Below are positions 22,192-33,500 of a DNA stretch of 64,000 nucleotides, piece after piece. How positions within the stretch are numbered: the stretch's first letter is position 1; each line of letters starts with the position of its first letter. The notes under the pieces are model-generated. The model had not been told where the DNA came from. It was given only the letters and a program-made list of their open reading frames with translations, and ran no database searches. A program made the position numbers and the translations under genes. The stretch lies in the NCBI RefSeq assembly GCF_001638985.1, contig NW_017265157.1, positions 806,001 through 870,000 of the forward strand, in the 5' to 3' direction. Source of the stretch: Phycomyces blakesleeanus NRRL 1555(-) (taxonomy: Eukaryota > Mucoromycota > Mucoromycetes > Mucorales > Phycomycetaceae).

Positions 22192-23432
22192 GCTTAAATC
22201 AAAGGAAGAAAAACTTGCTTTCCTTGAAGACCTAGATGCGGATGGGTTCAAAGAAGAAATCAGAATGTTCAAAAGCTCGTTTAATAAGCTGTATGAGATA
22301 ATCAAAGACCATTCTTTATATAAGTCACCAAAAGGACATAAGCAGACTGATGTAAAGCTTCAATTAGCTTTGGTCTTGGAGAGATTAGGCTCAGACGGGA
22401 ATGCTGTATCCTATAGCAGGCTTGCACAAAGATCTGGTGTTGGAGGTAAGCATCTTTTAGTAAACTGACTTCCATTAATCTATATAAACGTATAATTAAT
22501 CCATTGAACTAATTATTTTAAACTTATTAGAGGGCAGTGTCTTAAACTTCACAGTTCGTTTCTTCAAGGTAATGTTATCAATGGAAAACATGTACGTTTT
22601 TTGGCCATCAGAACTTGAGAAGACAGCAACGATAATCCCAAGCAATGAGAAACCATTCGGATTTCCTGATCTTCTTGGGTTTTTGGATGGGTGTCTGTTT
22701 AACTTGCAGCATACACAGTTGTGGAAAAAGCCAGAATTCTTTGGTCATAAGCGCACAGACTGTGTAAACACTCTTGGGGTATGCGACCATCAAAAGAAGA
22801 TTCATTATCTCTCTTGCAGATACTTTGGAAGCATGAACAATGCCAGGGTGTTTGAAGAATCGACCATGGGCAGCGACCCCAAAAACTTCTACTCTGGTGA
22901 CCAGTATGTTTTAGCCGATGCTAGTTACATTCCCAAGACGTACGTTGTCCCTATCATAAAGAAGCCAAAAAACAAGGAATTGTGTGATGTGGACAAAGTG
23001 TTCAATTCATACATAGCAATGATGAGGATAAAAATTGAGCATGCATTTGGGATCCTCAAAGCAAGATTCTGCTCTTTGAAGCAACTTCCAATTAAGATTA
23101 GAAGTCAAAAAGACATGAACATGGTCAATTCTTGGATCAGAGTTTGTGTCATTCTTCATAACTTTTTGATCAACCAGACAGATGACATGATGACAATGAC
23201 AATGAAGATTTCATGGGAGAAAAAAGAAAAAGAAGAGATCGAAAGGATCAGCAGAGAAGGTGTGACTGGCACTGTAGATGACTATCCAGCAATGTCATTG
23301 TCAGATGAGAATGCTAAGCTCAAACGTATCCATATCAAAGAAGAGATACTCATAAAAAACGGAGATGGGAATCTTCTTAAAAAAATAAAAAATAAAGAAA
23401 TAAATTATCTCAAAAGTAGAAATGATATATAA
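22192..23432 (+). pseudogene. Harbinger-1 transposase, main part (cut off from its 5' exon)
   Basis: The two exons here are 22192-22445 (donor GTAAGC) and 22531-23432. A helix-turn-helix-like N-terminal region (residues with SYSRLAQRSGVG) precedes the DDE_4 nuclease core: LLGFLDGCLFNL (first Asp, about 22685), YVLADASYIP (second Asp) and IKIEHAFGILKARF (Glu). No internal stop is seen. The 5' exon, in the same frame, lies at 25942-25760 on the other strand. Undoing the inversion between the two solo LTRs joins ...GNTLPKL directly to KSKEEKLAFLED. The gene was therefore intact until the LTR insertion and the inversion. It ends 75 bases from the convergent Myb-like gene. Confidence 0.85.
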
Positions 23433-23507
23433 CAGGTATTCTATGATAGTTGCTGTCATTATTAAATTGATAGTCTTTAACTACCATACGTTTTATTGTA
23501 AACGTTG

Positions 23508-24498
23508 TCAGTTTGCTTTTTGCACTTTTTCATCTGACCAGTTTTGCACTTTGGCCTATTCTGCAACTGCTTTCATCATGTTTTTGAATTTTCTGTGTAT
23601 AAATTCGCGTTCTCGCTTAATGTGAAGATCGTTCTTAAGAATTTCTAGCTTTTCCCTATAAAGCTATTCTATTTTTGCCTCTAGGGACACAGAAGACTCA
23701 TTAAGTTGTCTCATCACCTCTTCTGCCAACTCTTTATATTCGACGTCTACTCTTCTGCGTTTTCTAGAAGAGCTTGACTTAGGAGGAGGGGAGCAGAGTA
23801 CAGATATGTTATCATTTTGGCTGTCATATTCCTAATTGTTGCTGCTATGACTGTTTTCAGCTGATTCTTTGTCCGTGTTGTCATCATCGCCATTGCTTTG
23901 CTTGCTGTTCTCGTCATGTATCCATTCCATTGGCTTTGTGGTATCACAAACCGCTGGAGAACCAGTATTTCTATTGCCCATAACCTTTTCCATCTGAAAG
24001 AAAGCAAGGCAGATTTGATTCAATTCAGCTATTGTTATACAAATTACATTAAAACAAAGAGATCTAGAATTGATATTATATAGATAGTACCAACTTACAC
24101 TCTAAGCCTTCTTTTTCACTGGTAGAGCCTTCATTATTAGAATTATTTTTAATACTATTCTTCCAAACACGATAGGCTTCTCCATATTGTTTTGTCAAAA
24201 GATTGTTGAGCCTCGACTTTATTTGGGCTGTAGTTTGATAAACCCCTTGCTTCTGAAAATACTGGTTGCATTTATTCAGTATTGTAACCTTTGATGACTT
24301 GAACATTCGTCCTTCCTTGTCACCACCAAGATACATATTGAGGTTTTCTCCGCCATTCATCAACATGAATTGCTGAAGTCTCTTCATAGAAATCAGACCA
24401 TCTTTACCATCATCATGTTTGTACCATGTCTTATATTCGTTTTTGATAGCATGATTATCTTCAGTGAATAAAGATATTTTGCTGTTAGAGTTAGACAT
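23508..24498 (-). pseudogene. Harbinger-1 second gene: Myb/SANT-like protein (relic)
   Basis: Exon 1 (24498-24099, donor GTAAGT) begins MSNSNSKISLFTEDN and contains a trihelix/SANT-like region (Trp, YQTTAQIKSRLNNLL, AYRVWKNS). Exon 2 (from about 24002) is hydrophilic, with a nuclear-signal-like SRKRRR stretch and a C-terminal coiled coil. It carries three in-frame TAG codons, each one C-to-T change from CAG (near 23833, 23664 and 23560). PIF/Harbinger elements usually pair the nuclease with a Myb-like DNA-binding protein needed for import and end recognition. That role fits here. Confidence 0.75.
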
Positions 24499-24638
24499 GA
24501 TTTTTTTTCGTAATAAGGTGTGAAGCAAAATAAAGGTGCAGGTGTGAAAAAAGATGTCAATTGTATGTTTCCTAGATTATATAGCAATTTTTTTACATAA
24601 TCTTTTATTAAATGACGTATAATCTTGATATATGAATT

Positions 24639-24778
24639 TCATTAAAATTTTGGTCAAAATTTGATTGAAATTTGATTGAAATTTGATCTTTTGCCTTTTG
24701 GTGCCCTCAACTACAAATTGACATTATTGGCTAAGATTCACACAAGAATTTGAGCGATCAACCTGGCTGAGTACCCCC
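24639..24778. repeat. Harbinger-1 end (terminal and subterminal repeats), inverted copy
   Basis: It ends in TTTGAGCGATCAACCTGGCTGAGTA then CCCCC at 24778. Subterminal ATTTGATTGAAA repeats lie at 24655-24690. Its partner end is at 26155-26298. Confidence 0.75.
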
Positions 24779-25194
24779 AAAGAAAAAGATAGAGAGAGAA
24801 ATATTTTCTTTTTTGTATTGTTAGAAATCTGTATATTATTATCTACATGAATTTATACATTTCCATAACTTTTGTTGAGATATTTTTATTTTTTACTGGG
24901 TTTGTCTAATCTTTGTTTTTTAGCAGTCACACTTTTTCCATTAGATAACACCTTCTCTACTATCTTAATTACACTTTAAGTCAGCCTTTAATTCTTTTTT
25001 ATGATTTAGTCTTTGCTCAATAAAGCTTCATATACAAAACAACTTAATTATATATAATGAAATATCAGGTACAAGCATCAGATGATTAATTAAAAAGGAG
25101 GACTCAATAATTTTTATTTTATAATCATTTTCATTGGCTACAGATTTAACATCCGCTTTCTGAATCCTAATCCGAATCCAAATCCTAAGAGATA
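24779..25194. other. Fragment of element Y left end, now inverted
   Basis: Bases 25060-25194, read on minus, match the left half of the MITE at 39541 (AAGCGGATGTTAAATCTGTAGCCAATG...). The remainder is AT-rich with no gene. Confidence 0.6.
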
Positions 25195-25216
25195 AGATAC
25201 TCTTCACAACCCCAAC

Positions 25217-25759
25217 TGTGGTGATCCAGACACTCAGATGTTGGATTTATCACATATAAGAACATATTCATATTGGGATAGCGTAGTAGCTATCATCTTG
25301 TCAGTATAAAATATATATAAACAATTAAGTAATCAGCCCAATAATTATTACAGTTAGTACTGTAGATAATATCTTAAAGATTGTTAAGATAATTATATCA
25401 TACTGCCGGGTAAACTGTGTCAGATCGATATGGAGCTAATTTAGTAGGAAGTCCTAAAGCTCTAGTATAAAAGAGAAAAGAATAGCTAAGAGCTAAAGAA
25501 GTATAATTTATGACTTGATGTCATAATTGTAACACCAACACTAGTTAAGCAGTAAATACACTCTAATAACCAAATATAGTAAAGGAAGAAAGCCTTAAGA
25601 AACTAAGACGTAATGACAAGAGCAGATTGTGTTTTCTTATAAAAAGGGACACTTTTTATATATGAATAAAGACAACTTATATACAGTCTCAAAGTATTTC
25701 TATACGTCTCTATTATCAAATATTTTATTTTTCTATTGTTTTGTACCTGAAATACCACA
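25217..25759 (-). repeat. Solo LTR of the chromovirus family (LTR2)
   Basis: 543 bases, inverse of LTR1 and nearly identical to it. It shares LTR1's private variants against the full-length element. Flanks are CCAAC on the left and TAAGC on the right, the complements of LTR1's GTTGG and GCTTA. Confidence 0.93.
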
Positions 25760-25942
25760 TAAGCTTTGGCAATGTATTGCCACCCTTGTGTAAGTATCTG
25801 TTGGCTTGAAGGTTCTGCTCAAGACCCTCCACAACAGCTATCTTCTCCAACTCTGCATCAACTTTCTCTTCAAGGACTTCTGAAATATTTTTCAACAGCT
25901 CATCTGCGCTTGTTGATAAAGATTATACCAGACTTTTTTTTT
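25760..25942 (-). pseudogene. Detached 5' exon of the Harbinger-1 transposase
   Basis: Read on minus, the frame STSADELLKNISEVLEEKVD ... KGGNTLPKL is open and acidic and runs to the LTR2 edge. After the inversion is undone it continues in frame into the exon at 22192. The upstream limit is a TAA just before STS, so a further small exon (an ATG CCA AAA start near 26010) is likely. Confidence 0.7.
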
Positions 25943-26154
25943 TTGCTACAAATTTTCTGATTTTACACGATTTCTTTAAGGCAGCAACTGTTTGTTACTT
26001 TGCACTGTATTTTGGCATGTTATACGGAGTGAAAGAAGCGTTACATGACTTTGTTGACAGTAAATTCTATGATTTATTAAGGAGAAAGATAAAAACAGTA
26101 TTGTATTACATATAAAAAAGTAAGGATTCAGCCAATCAGAGAGCCATATGTTTT

Positions 26155-26298
26155 TTGATCAAATTTCGATCAAATTTTGATCGAAATTTGATCTTTCAAA
26201 AAGACAATATAATTTTGATCATTGCTATTACAATTTTAGTCCAATAATATTGCGTTCTGAATTTAAAATTTGAGCGATTAACCTGGCTGAGTATCCCC
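26155..26298. repeat. Harbinger-1 right terminal and subterminal repeats
   Basis: The terminus ...TTTGAGCGATTAACCTGGCTGAGTATCCCC ends at 26298 (quoted in two parts: TTTGAGCGATTAACCTGG, CTGAGTATCCCC). GATCAAATTT/GATCGAAATTT repeats lie at 26158-26200. TTT follows (26299-26301) and AAA follows the inverted partner (24779-24781), consistent with a 3-bp duplication. Confidence 0.75.
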
Positions 26299-26755
26299 TT
26301 TATTTAATTTTACTAATAAAAAACACTTCTTTAAAAATGAATATTAACAATACTGCAGCTATTTGCTATCTTTTTCATCACAGAAAGAGAAAACCCATTA
26401 CTAAAAGAAAAAAGAGAACTGTTTATAAACGTCTTAATCTCGAGACATGGTCAGATGCAAAATACAAGATTGAGCTTCGTTTTACTCTTCCAGAGGTAGC
26501 TTACCTTTTAGAAGCTATGTTTTGCTATAAGCCAAGCCTCAAGAAACTGCTATTTTTTATTTACATATTTATATATTTAAATTACAGTACTGAAAAGAAA
26601 TGTTTCACCCATTTTAACATCTGCCATGAATAGTAAAGAAGATATCACAACTTCAAATCCCTTTCTAAAGATGTCCAATACGTATTGAAATATAATACTT
26701 GGAACAATAAAAGTGAAAGACATATATATTAATAATGTAAAAAAAAGATACAGTT

Positions 26756-28183
26756 TTAATAGTGGATTTGCTTAAATTTTTTTTTCTTAAGTAAGGTCAA
26801 TCGATTTGGCATATTCAAGCAGCATCTTCTACAAGTTTTTGCTGATATTTTGTTCCACTCTTCCAACAAAGCAGCCTTTAGCTCATTCAGAGAATTTGGT
26901 CTGGGGCGTCTTGCTCTGATTCTGTGATCAATGATTCCCCATATATTCTCAATGGGGCTAAGGTCAGGGCTGTTGGGTGGCCATTGCAAAACATCAATAC
27001 TATATTCTTTCTTGAACTTTTCTGCAACTTTTGATTTATGCATCTTGGTGTTATGTATGAGGTAAAAATAAGATATAAAATAAAGCAAGTGCAGACGAGA
27101 GTATGGTGAGACTTTGTTTTATTAGAAGAAGTGAAAGAATCAGAAAAGAGATGTTGTTCTATTGCTATTAGTATTGTGCATTTATATAGACATTGTATTT
27201 AGCTTGGTAATGATATGATGATATCATGTAATGTCTGTTTCTCTACCATTATCTTCTATGATTTAGTTCTTATGTTTTTAGTGTTATTGACTAGAGTCTT
27301 AGTATTTGTCTTAGTATGTTCTTTACATAATTTCCTTGTATAAGAGAAGGTATATCTTTTAGTATTGTTACTAGTTGTTGGTAACTCAGTGTACGTATTT
27401 ATTGAGTGTCTGTACTTTTAATTTAAATCTACAATTATGTTGGATACAACACTTGGCATTATCTTCCTGGAACTTGTAGCTACCACTGCTAGGTACAGGA
27501 AGAGCATGCAAGAATGGAAGAAAATGGTCTTGAAGAACTTCTACATATCTTGGACCATCCATGTTTTCATCTACAAAAACAAGTGGACTAAGTCCTCCTG
27601 ACCAGATACACCCCCAGACCATAACCAATCCACCATTTCCTTGCACCTTTGGAACAAAGTGATCTGTATCAAACCTCTCACCAGTTTTGCGCCAGAGTTT
27701 TCTGCTTGAATTTTTCTTATACAGCACAAATGATGACTTGTCACTCCAGATAACTGTTTCCCACTGTTTATTTCAGTCTTTCACGGTTTTGTACTAAGCT
27801 TGGCGTTTGGCAATGTATGCCTTGATAAGAAAAGGCTTTGACATAGGTTTACGGCAAAAATAGTCCATGCTGTGCAAAGCTTTACGCATAGTAACCTTGC
27901 TGACATTCTTTCCTGTGTCAGCACTAGCATCATCAACAAGATCATCCAACATTGACCACCTGTCTTTTATGAGATTCGAGACAATACGTCTTTTGTCTCT
28001 AGGTGTGAGAATCTGTGGTCTTCCAGAAGACTTTCTGTTATCGGCAGTTCCTCTTTCCTTGTATCTCTTTAAAAAATATCGAACTGTTGATTTGGGTACA
28101 TTCAGCTTGGCTGAAATGCTGGCAACATTATTTCCATCAAATTGAAGACCAAGGATCTTTCCTTTCGTCAAATCTGAAAGCAC
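26756..28183 (-). pseudogene. Tc1/mariner transposase (DD34E), interrupted
   Basis: The frame 28183-27794 gives a paired-type HTH N-terminus (SAKLNVPKSTVRYFLKRYKE, then a GRP hook, SSGRPQILTPRDKRR). The frame 27727-27430 has the WSDKSSF first-Asp block just upstream and FQEDNAKC with the second Asp. The frame 27060-26756 has WPPNSPDLSPIENIWGIID with the Glu. A TGA replaces a Trp codon in KD-NKQWETV (about 27773). A 370-base insertion splits the gene immediately after the second Asp. The three blocks in order identify a Tc1-like transposase. Confidence 0.82.
27065..27440 (-). repeat. About 370-bp insertion in the mariner, possibly a solo LTR
   Basis: It begins, on minus, TGTTGTATCCAACATAATTG and ends near CTCATACA. 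TG...CA ends and the short TGTTGTATCCAACA palindrome resemble Ty1/copia LTR tips. No clean target duplication could be seen and there is no gene. Confidence 0.4.
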
Positions 28184-29728
28184 ATTATAGGGTCCACAAG
28201 AGTTATTCTTTTGTGTATTTGGAATTATGGTAGATTTGTTAATTAGTTTTTTAATATGTTGAAAAATATAAAATATAGGTTATAAAGCAAAGGTGCAAAT
28301 AGCGCTCCAGGGTGCGAAACATTTCTTTCTCAGACTGTAGATAAAGCAAATATGTGCTTTAATGGAACTCACTCCTGTGCTAGGCTTTAAGTGTACTTGA
28401 ATCTACAGTATCTGCATGACACACAAGTTTGCATTTGCTCTTTTATTGTATCAGTATGTCTTTCTACGTCACTTATTTTCCATGGAAACAGTTTGGGGAA
28501 TGTCAAAAGGCAACATTGCTTGTATCACCAATGGCTTCTAAGTGATACTTTTGGATAAGTTTAAGTATAGACTTGAGTTTGACACTCGACAGTTTTCTGC
28601 AGAGAATTGCAAAAAATTTGCTGAAGCAATTTATGAGAAATGTAGATATACACACTTCAATACTCTTATATGATATTTTCTGTTATTATTTTTTTTAAAT
28701 ATGTAATATAAACCTAATCAATAAATATATATATTTTCTTAGCTCAAGTCTACAAGCATATAGTCGGTTTTATGGATGGAACAATGCAAAAAAATTGCTA
28801 TCCACAAGAGAAAGCAGACCAAAAGATTATATATAGTGAATGGAAAGTGAGTTACTTTTTTGACATTTAATTAAAGTATGCATCTGTGTAGTAAAATATT
28901 TGTATGTTTTTATATTTGTCTTATGATTTGAATAGCACATTCATTATCTTAAGTATTATGCAATTGTGACACCTGATGATATCACCAGTAGCCTTCTCGG
29001 TCCTTTCACTGAGTCCAGAACATTGGATTGTCTCATCTTGCATCTGAGTACTTTAACTTCAGAAAGAAATAGTGGTTTACACTATGTAATTTATGGTGAC
29101 CAAGCATATCAAAAATCATTATATGTTTATAGATCATTTACAGTATATGAGATAAAAGAGCATTGTGAGTTATTTGATATAATGCTTTTATACTTTTTAC
29201 TTATAACTTCCTACTAATATATTATATATAGCTTCTTTGAAAGAAGTTAACAGGAAGATGTCACAAACAAGGGTACAGGTCAAGATGGAGTTTGGGAAGA
29301 TATCACAGTACTTTAAATACTGCAAATATCATTACTCTTTCTCAATTGAAAGAGGTACAAAGCCAGTAATTATATACATTTTATTAACTCTTTTCAAGCA
29401 TATGCATACGTGTATAAATGGTTCAGCAACTATAGCAATTTTTGGGCTGCCACCACCAAAAATTGAGGAGTACATTGCCAGACTCATGTGTGAACAACAA
29501 TCAAGAGACACAATCAATAATGTGAATACTATTTTGGACAATTTGTCTAACTTAGTTTAGTCTTAGAGCTATATAAATAAAAAATGATAGTTATAAACCT
29601 AACAAATCTTATATATTAAATTTTATTACAGTATTTTTGACATCTTATCATCAACAGAAACTTTTTCTACAAGCTGTTGTGGAAGAAGCAGGCATTTGTC
29701 AAAAAAAAGCCTCTTGCTTTTTCATGTG

Positions 29729-30168
29729 TCAGGCTTGTTTTTCAAGATGGCAATCTTGCTTCTCCAGAAGATATAAGATCTTTCTGTTGATGATGGCATC
29801 AGAGTAAACATCGTCACTGTTTTCAAACAGCACATCACTGCTGTCATCATCTCTCTTAACTCTCTTATCTTCTCTCTCATCTTCCTCATTTCCAGTCAAG
29901 GTTTCAGCAACAGCCTGTTGCCCAGAAGAAGAATCATCTGTGTTGAGCATCTCTGGTTCTGAGTGACTATATAATGCTATGTGCATCATTTCATTTCCTC
30001 TATCGTTGGCCAATATTGTCTTTGCAAGATCCAATGCTTCCTTCAAAATTTTTCCTTCTTTAAATTTATCTTCCTTTAAATATAAGTATTAAGTTAATAA
30101 TTATTTTATTGCTTTCTATTTTATATATATGAAGTACTTACTTCTTGCATTGTCTCGTATGTAGCCCT
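29729..30168 (-). pseudogene. Harbinger-2 second gene (Myb-like), 3' part
   Basis: Read on minus from the MULE edge: RATYETMQE (30168-30140), an intron, then an exon to the stop at 29729. The product is acidic and Ser/Asp-rich and ends ILYLLEKQDCHLEKQA. It continues the exon at 35193-34933. Removing the MULE and one TTCAAGTAT copy joins LQTILE to RATYETMQE in frame. Confidence 0.7.
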
Positions 30169-30594
30169 TTCAAGTATCAGCAATCTTAGGGGACGGGGGG
30201 TTTTTGGCTATGGGGACGGGGGGTAATGGCACCGCACAATTTAAAGTGACTGCGAGTCCGAGGCCCAGCTATAAAGTGTCTTGAAGAACCCCCTGTCCCC
30301 ATTCTTTATAAGCACACCCTTGTCCCCATCACTTATAAGCACACCTTGCTCCATCGTTATAAGCACACTCCTGTCCCCATCTTTAGATCATTTCAATTTC
30401 CCGGGAAAAATAAAAACACCCCCTTTCTTAAAGTCATTAACATTTAGTTGTAAGAATAAAAAATAATATTTCCAAATAACAAGATATGATGCCTTTTTTA
30501 CGTTATGTACATTGCATACATTGCATACATTGCGTACATTGCGTACATGAATCAATAAAAATACTTATATAACTACAGTGCTCTTTTATTAAAT

Positions 30595-33500
30595 ATGAAC
30601 ACCAACTTCAATACCCCTATTGAGAAGATGTACTCGCTTAAAACAACTCTCTCATTCCCTGAGAATGGTTATCCTGACAAGCAGAGTGTTCTTCAAGCCG
30701 TAAACGATTATGCCCTTTCTAATAATTTCACTGTTAAGATTAAGGACGGAAAATTCCCTATTCTTCACATTGCTTGTTCAAAGGCTGGTGTTTATCGTGA
30801 CAAGCGCAATATAAGTGATGAGAAAAGAAAGAAGATGCCCAACTCTTCTCTTACTGGATGCCCCTATCTCTTAAGATTTTCTTATAAGAAGAAGAGCGAA
30901 AGATATCTTCCTTTGCCCACCTATGGGGAAAACGAATATTGCCACAACCACCCTGTCACCACTGAGAATTTGGCTTCTTCTCACCAAGGAAGAATGTCTC
31001 TTTTGACTGCTGAAGATGCCACTATTGCAAAGACAATGTTGGAGAATCACGCCAAGTCCCGTGATGTTCAGAAGGCAACAAGTGACAAGGTGACAGGAAT
31101 GAGAAAGCTGAGGATCAGCGATATCAACAATCTCAAGTACAGTGCTACTCGTGGTGATGAGGAGTCTGCCCATGGCGCTACTGAGCTCATCAGAACAATG
31201 GAAGCAAAGGGATTTTCCGTTCTCTACGAGTTTAATGAGAGAAATAGACTCACTCATATATTTTTTACGAACGATATAATGATCAAGAGAGCTCGACGTT
31301 TCCCCGATGTCTTTATTGTGGATGCTACATACAAGACAAACTGCGCGAAGATGCCATTGGTTTGCGTAGAGAGTGTCAGTAACCTAGGTGGAGAAAGGTT
31401 GAAGAGCTTTCCTGTGGCCTTTGCATGGGTAGCCAATGAGACAGAGAAGAGCTATGTTTGGTTTGTGAAGTCTCTGAAAGCAATTGTTTTGGAGGGGGTT
31501 GATAAAGCCCCTATATTTGTTACAGACAAATGTAAAGCATTGATGAATGCGCTTGATTCCGAGTTCCCCTTGGCCAAGAAGCTTCTGTGTGGTTGGCATA
31601 TGATCAACAACATTGCCAAAATGGCAAAAAAAAACAATGAAGCCAGGAAAAGAAAAGGAGTTGTGCACACATTTAGTCAACAAAATGATCTTCGGAGATA
31701 AATGCGATGTCTTTGATGAAAATCTTGAGCTTTTCAAATTGCTGTCATCTCGGAAAGATTTCCAAAGTAAAGAGCAGCTGGAAGACAATAATGATGATTC
31801 TACGAAGGTTGTAGAAAAAAGAACTCTGGAAAAGTACTTTGAAGATGAGTAGATGCCGTGCAAGGAAAAGTGGGCTGGCTACCTCACTAGTCAATTAAAA
31901 CATTTTGACTGTGTGACAACACAACGTGTTGAGAGTGGCCATAATGCTCTGAAAAGAAAAATCTCGGCTCTTCAGTCATTGAACTCTTCATTTGAGCAAA
32001 TTTGCTCCTATCTTCTCCAGTTCGAGGGCGACTATCAGGACCTTGAGTTGAATGAGGCAACTATCACAGATGCCAGAATATACCATGAACCTCGCCTCCG
32101 TGGATTGATTCACCACGTCTCCAGAATTGGTTTGATCACCATCCGTGCTGAGCTTCTAGAAGAGGTTGTACCTGGTGAGCTTTGCAATTGCAGAGTAAAA
32201 GTGGTGTTTGGTCTTCCTTGTCGCCATGATCTGCCAAGAGATCGTATGTTGCTATTATCAGACATTCTTGAAAGATGGATTCTGTCTTCTTCTTTGGGTG
32301 AACGTTTGAAGCAACTGGAATGTGACGTTTCTCTACAGAAAATCGACGTTGAAAAGCCTGCCCCATGGGTGAAATGTATAACAAAGCTTGAACAATTGTT
32401 TCGTCAGTGTGAAGGGAATCAACAAGTCCAGAATCTTATGGCAATGGTTGATGAACTTGTTGACAATGCTGGTGAAATAATTGACCATCCAAATGTTGTA
32501 TTTCCTTCGGCAAGTGAGGTCAAAGCTCCTGGAAGACCTAAGCATGTCAAAAGGAAAACTGCTCTCCCAAAGGACTTTGTCTGTCACAAGCACAGACATC
32601 TCCTTGTGCAAAAGAACAAAGTAAGCATATAACATACACAAACATGATTTCACAATCTAATACATATTTATTCTTTATTTCTTTAGAATGATATCAGAAG
32701 TATTTTGAAAGAAGGACTTAAAGAAGTGATGAAGGAGTTCTTAGAGGAAGAGCCTCTCAAAAAAGTAATTTATAATTGTTTTTTTTGTGAAATTACAATG
32801 TAATATCTAATGCTTACTATTTCTAGTCATAAAAGAAATAAAAAAAGAAACTCACTTCGCTGAAAAAACAAGAGCCTCTCGAAGAAAGTAATTTTTGATA
32901 ACTTATAAATGAATCACAAAATATTTTGTATGGTTTGCTCACACATTGCATGTTTTCTCTATAGCTAAAACAACCAATTTCGCTAAAAAGCAAGAGCCTC
33001 TCGAAGAAGGTAACCGATAAGATATTTTACTAAAATTAAATGCTAAATGTTACATTGTTTTTTGTTTCTTCTTAGCTGAAAAATATTCCTCTGGAATTAA
33101 AAGACCTAAACATCTCCAAGACGACTACTGGTACGATTTGCCTAGTCCAAAAAAACAAAACAAAAATGTGCATGACTTTGCTCTGCCTGCTCAAATCGAC
33201 CAAGCCGCCATTTCGTTGACGTTTAACCCCAAGTACGATGGTTGGTGCGGTTTCCGTGTATTTGCACACCTGAAAGAGGGTGGAGAGGATCAGTTTCCTT
33301 TGGTGAAGAAGAAGATGTTGGCCACGATGGCAACCCACAGTAAACGTTACGAGCACAACTTTGGCATGGATGTTGCTGAAGTGACAGAGGTCATTGCCTT
33401 TGGCTCCAAGATTGACCCTGCTCTTGGGGAAAATATCCCATCTTGCCCTTCCTCTATGTGGTTCTCTGCACCAGACTGTGCTCAGATAATAGCTGACACC

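Larger units (their letters stand above)
26740..28300 (-). mobile_element. Tc1/mariner element (relic) inside Harbinger-2
   Basis: It separates two pieces of one Harbinger gene and encodes a broken Tc1-type transposase on minus. Clear terminal repeats were not found, so the limits are approximate. A further insertion of about 370 bases lies inside (27065-27440). Confidence 0.65.
26337..29569 (+). pseudogene. Harbinger-2 transposase relic (element Y), split by a mariner
   Basis: A 5' exon (26337-26560) encodes the LRFTLPEVAYLLEAMFCYKPS block typical of fungal Harbinger nucleases. After the mariner insertion (about 26740-28300) come decayed pieces near 28480-28650. Then VYKHIVGFMDGTMQKN (28747-28800, first Asp), LHYVIYGDQAYQ (29080-29110, second Asp) and VQVKMEFGKISQYF (about 29275, Glu), each with introns. 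There is a stop near 28541. It ends IARLMCEQQ...NLSNLV. Functional only in the past. Confidence 0.7.

Noticed and set aside
24076..24498. Myb/SANT-like protein as an independent host regulator
   Set aside because: It lies within the Harbinger-1 ends beside the nuclease, the usual second gene of such elements.
27794..28183. Paired-type HTH protein as a host transcription factor
   Set aside because: It is followed in order by the DD34E blocks of a Tc1 transposase on the same strand.
30281..30466. Repetitive Ser/Pro/Leu frame in the MULE-OTU left end
   Set aside because: It is a translation of the repeated GTCCCCAT-CTTATAAGCACACC units of the terminal repeat.
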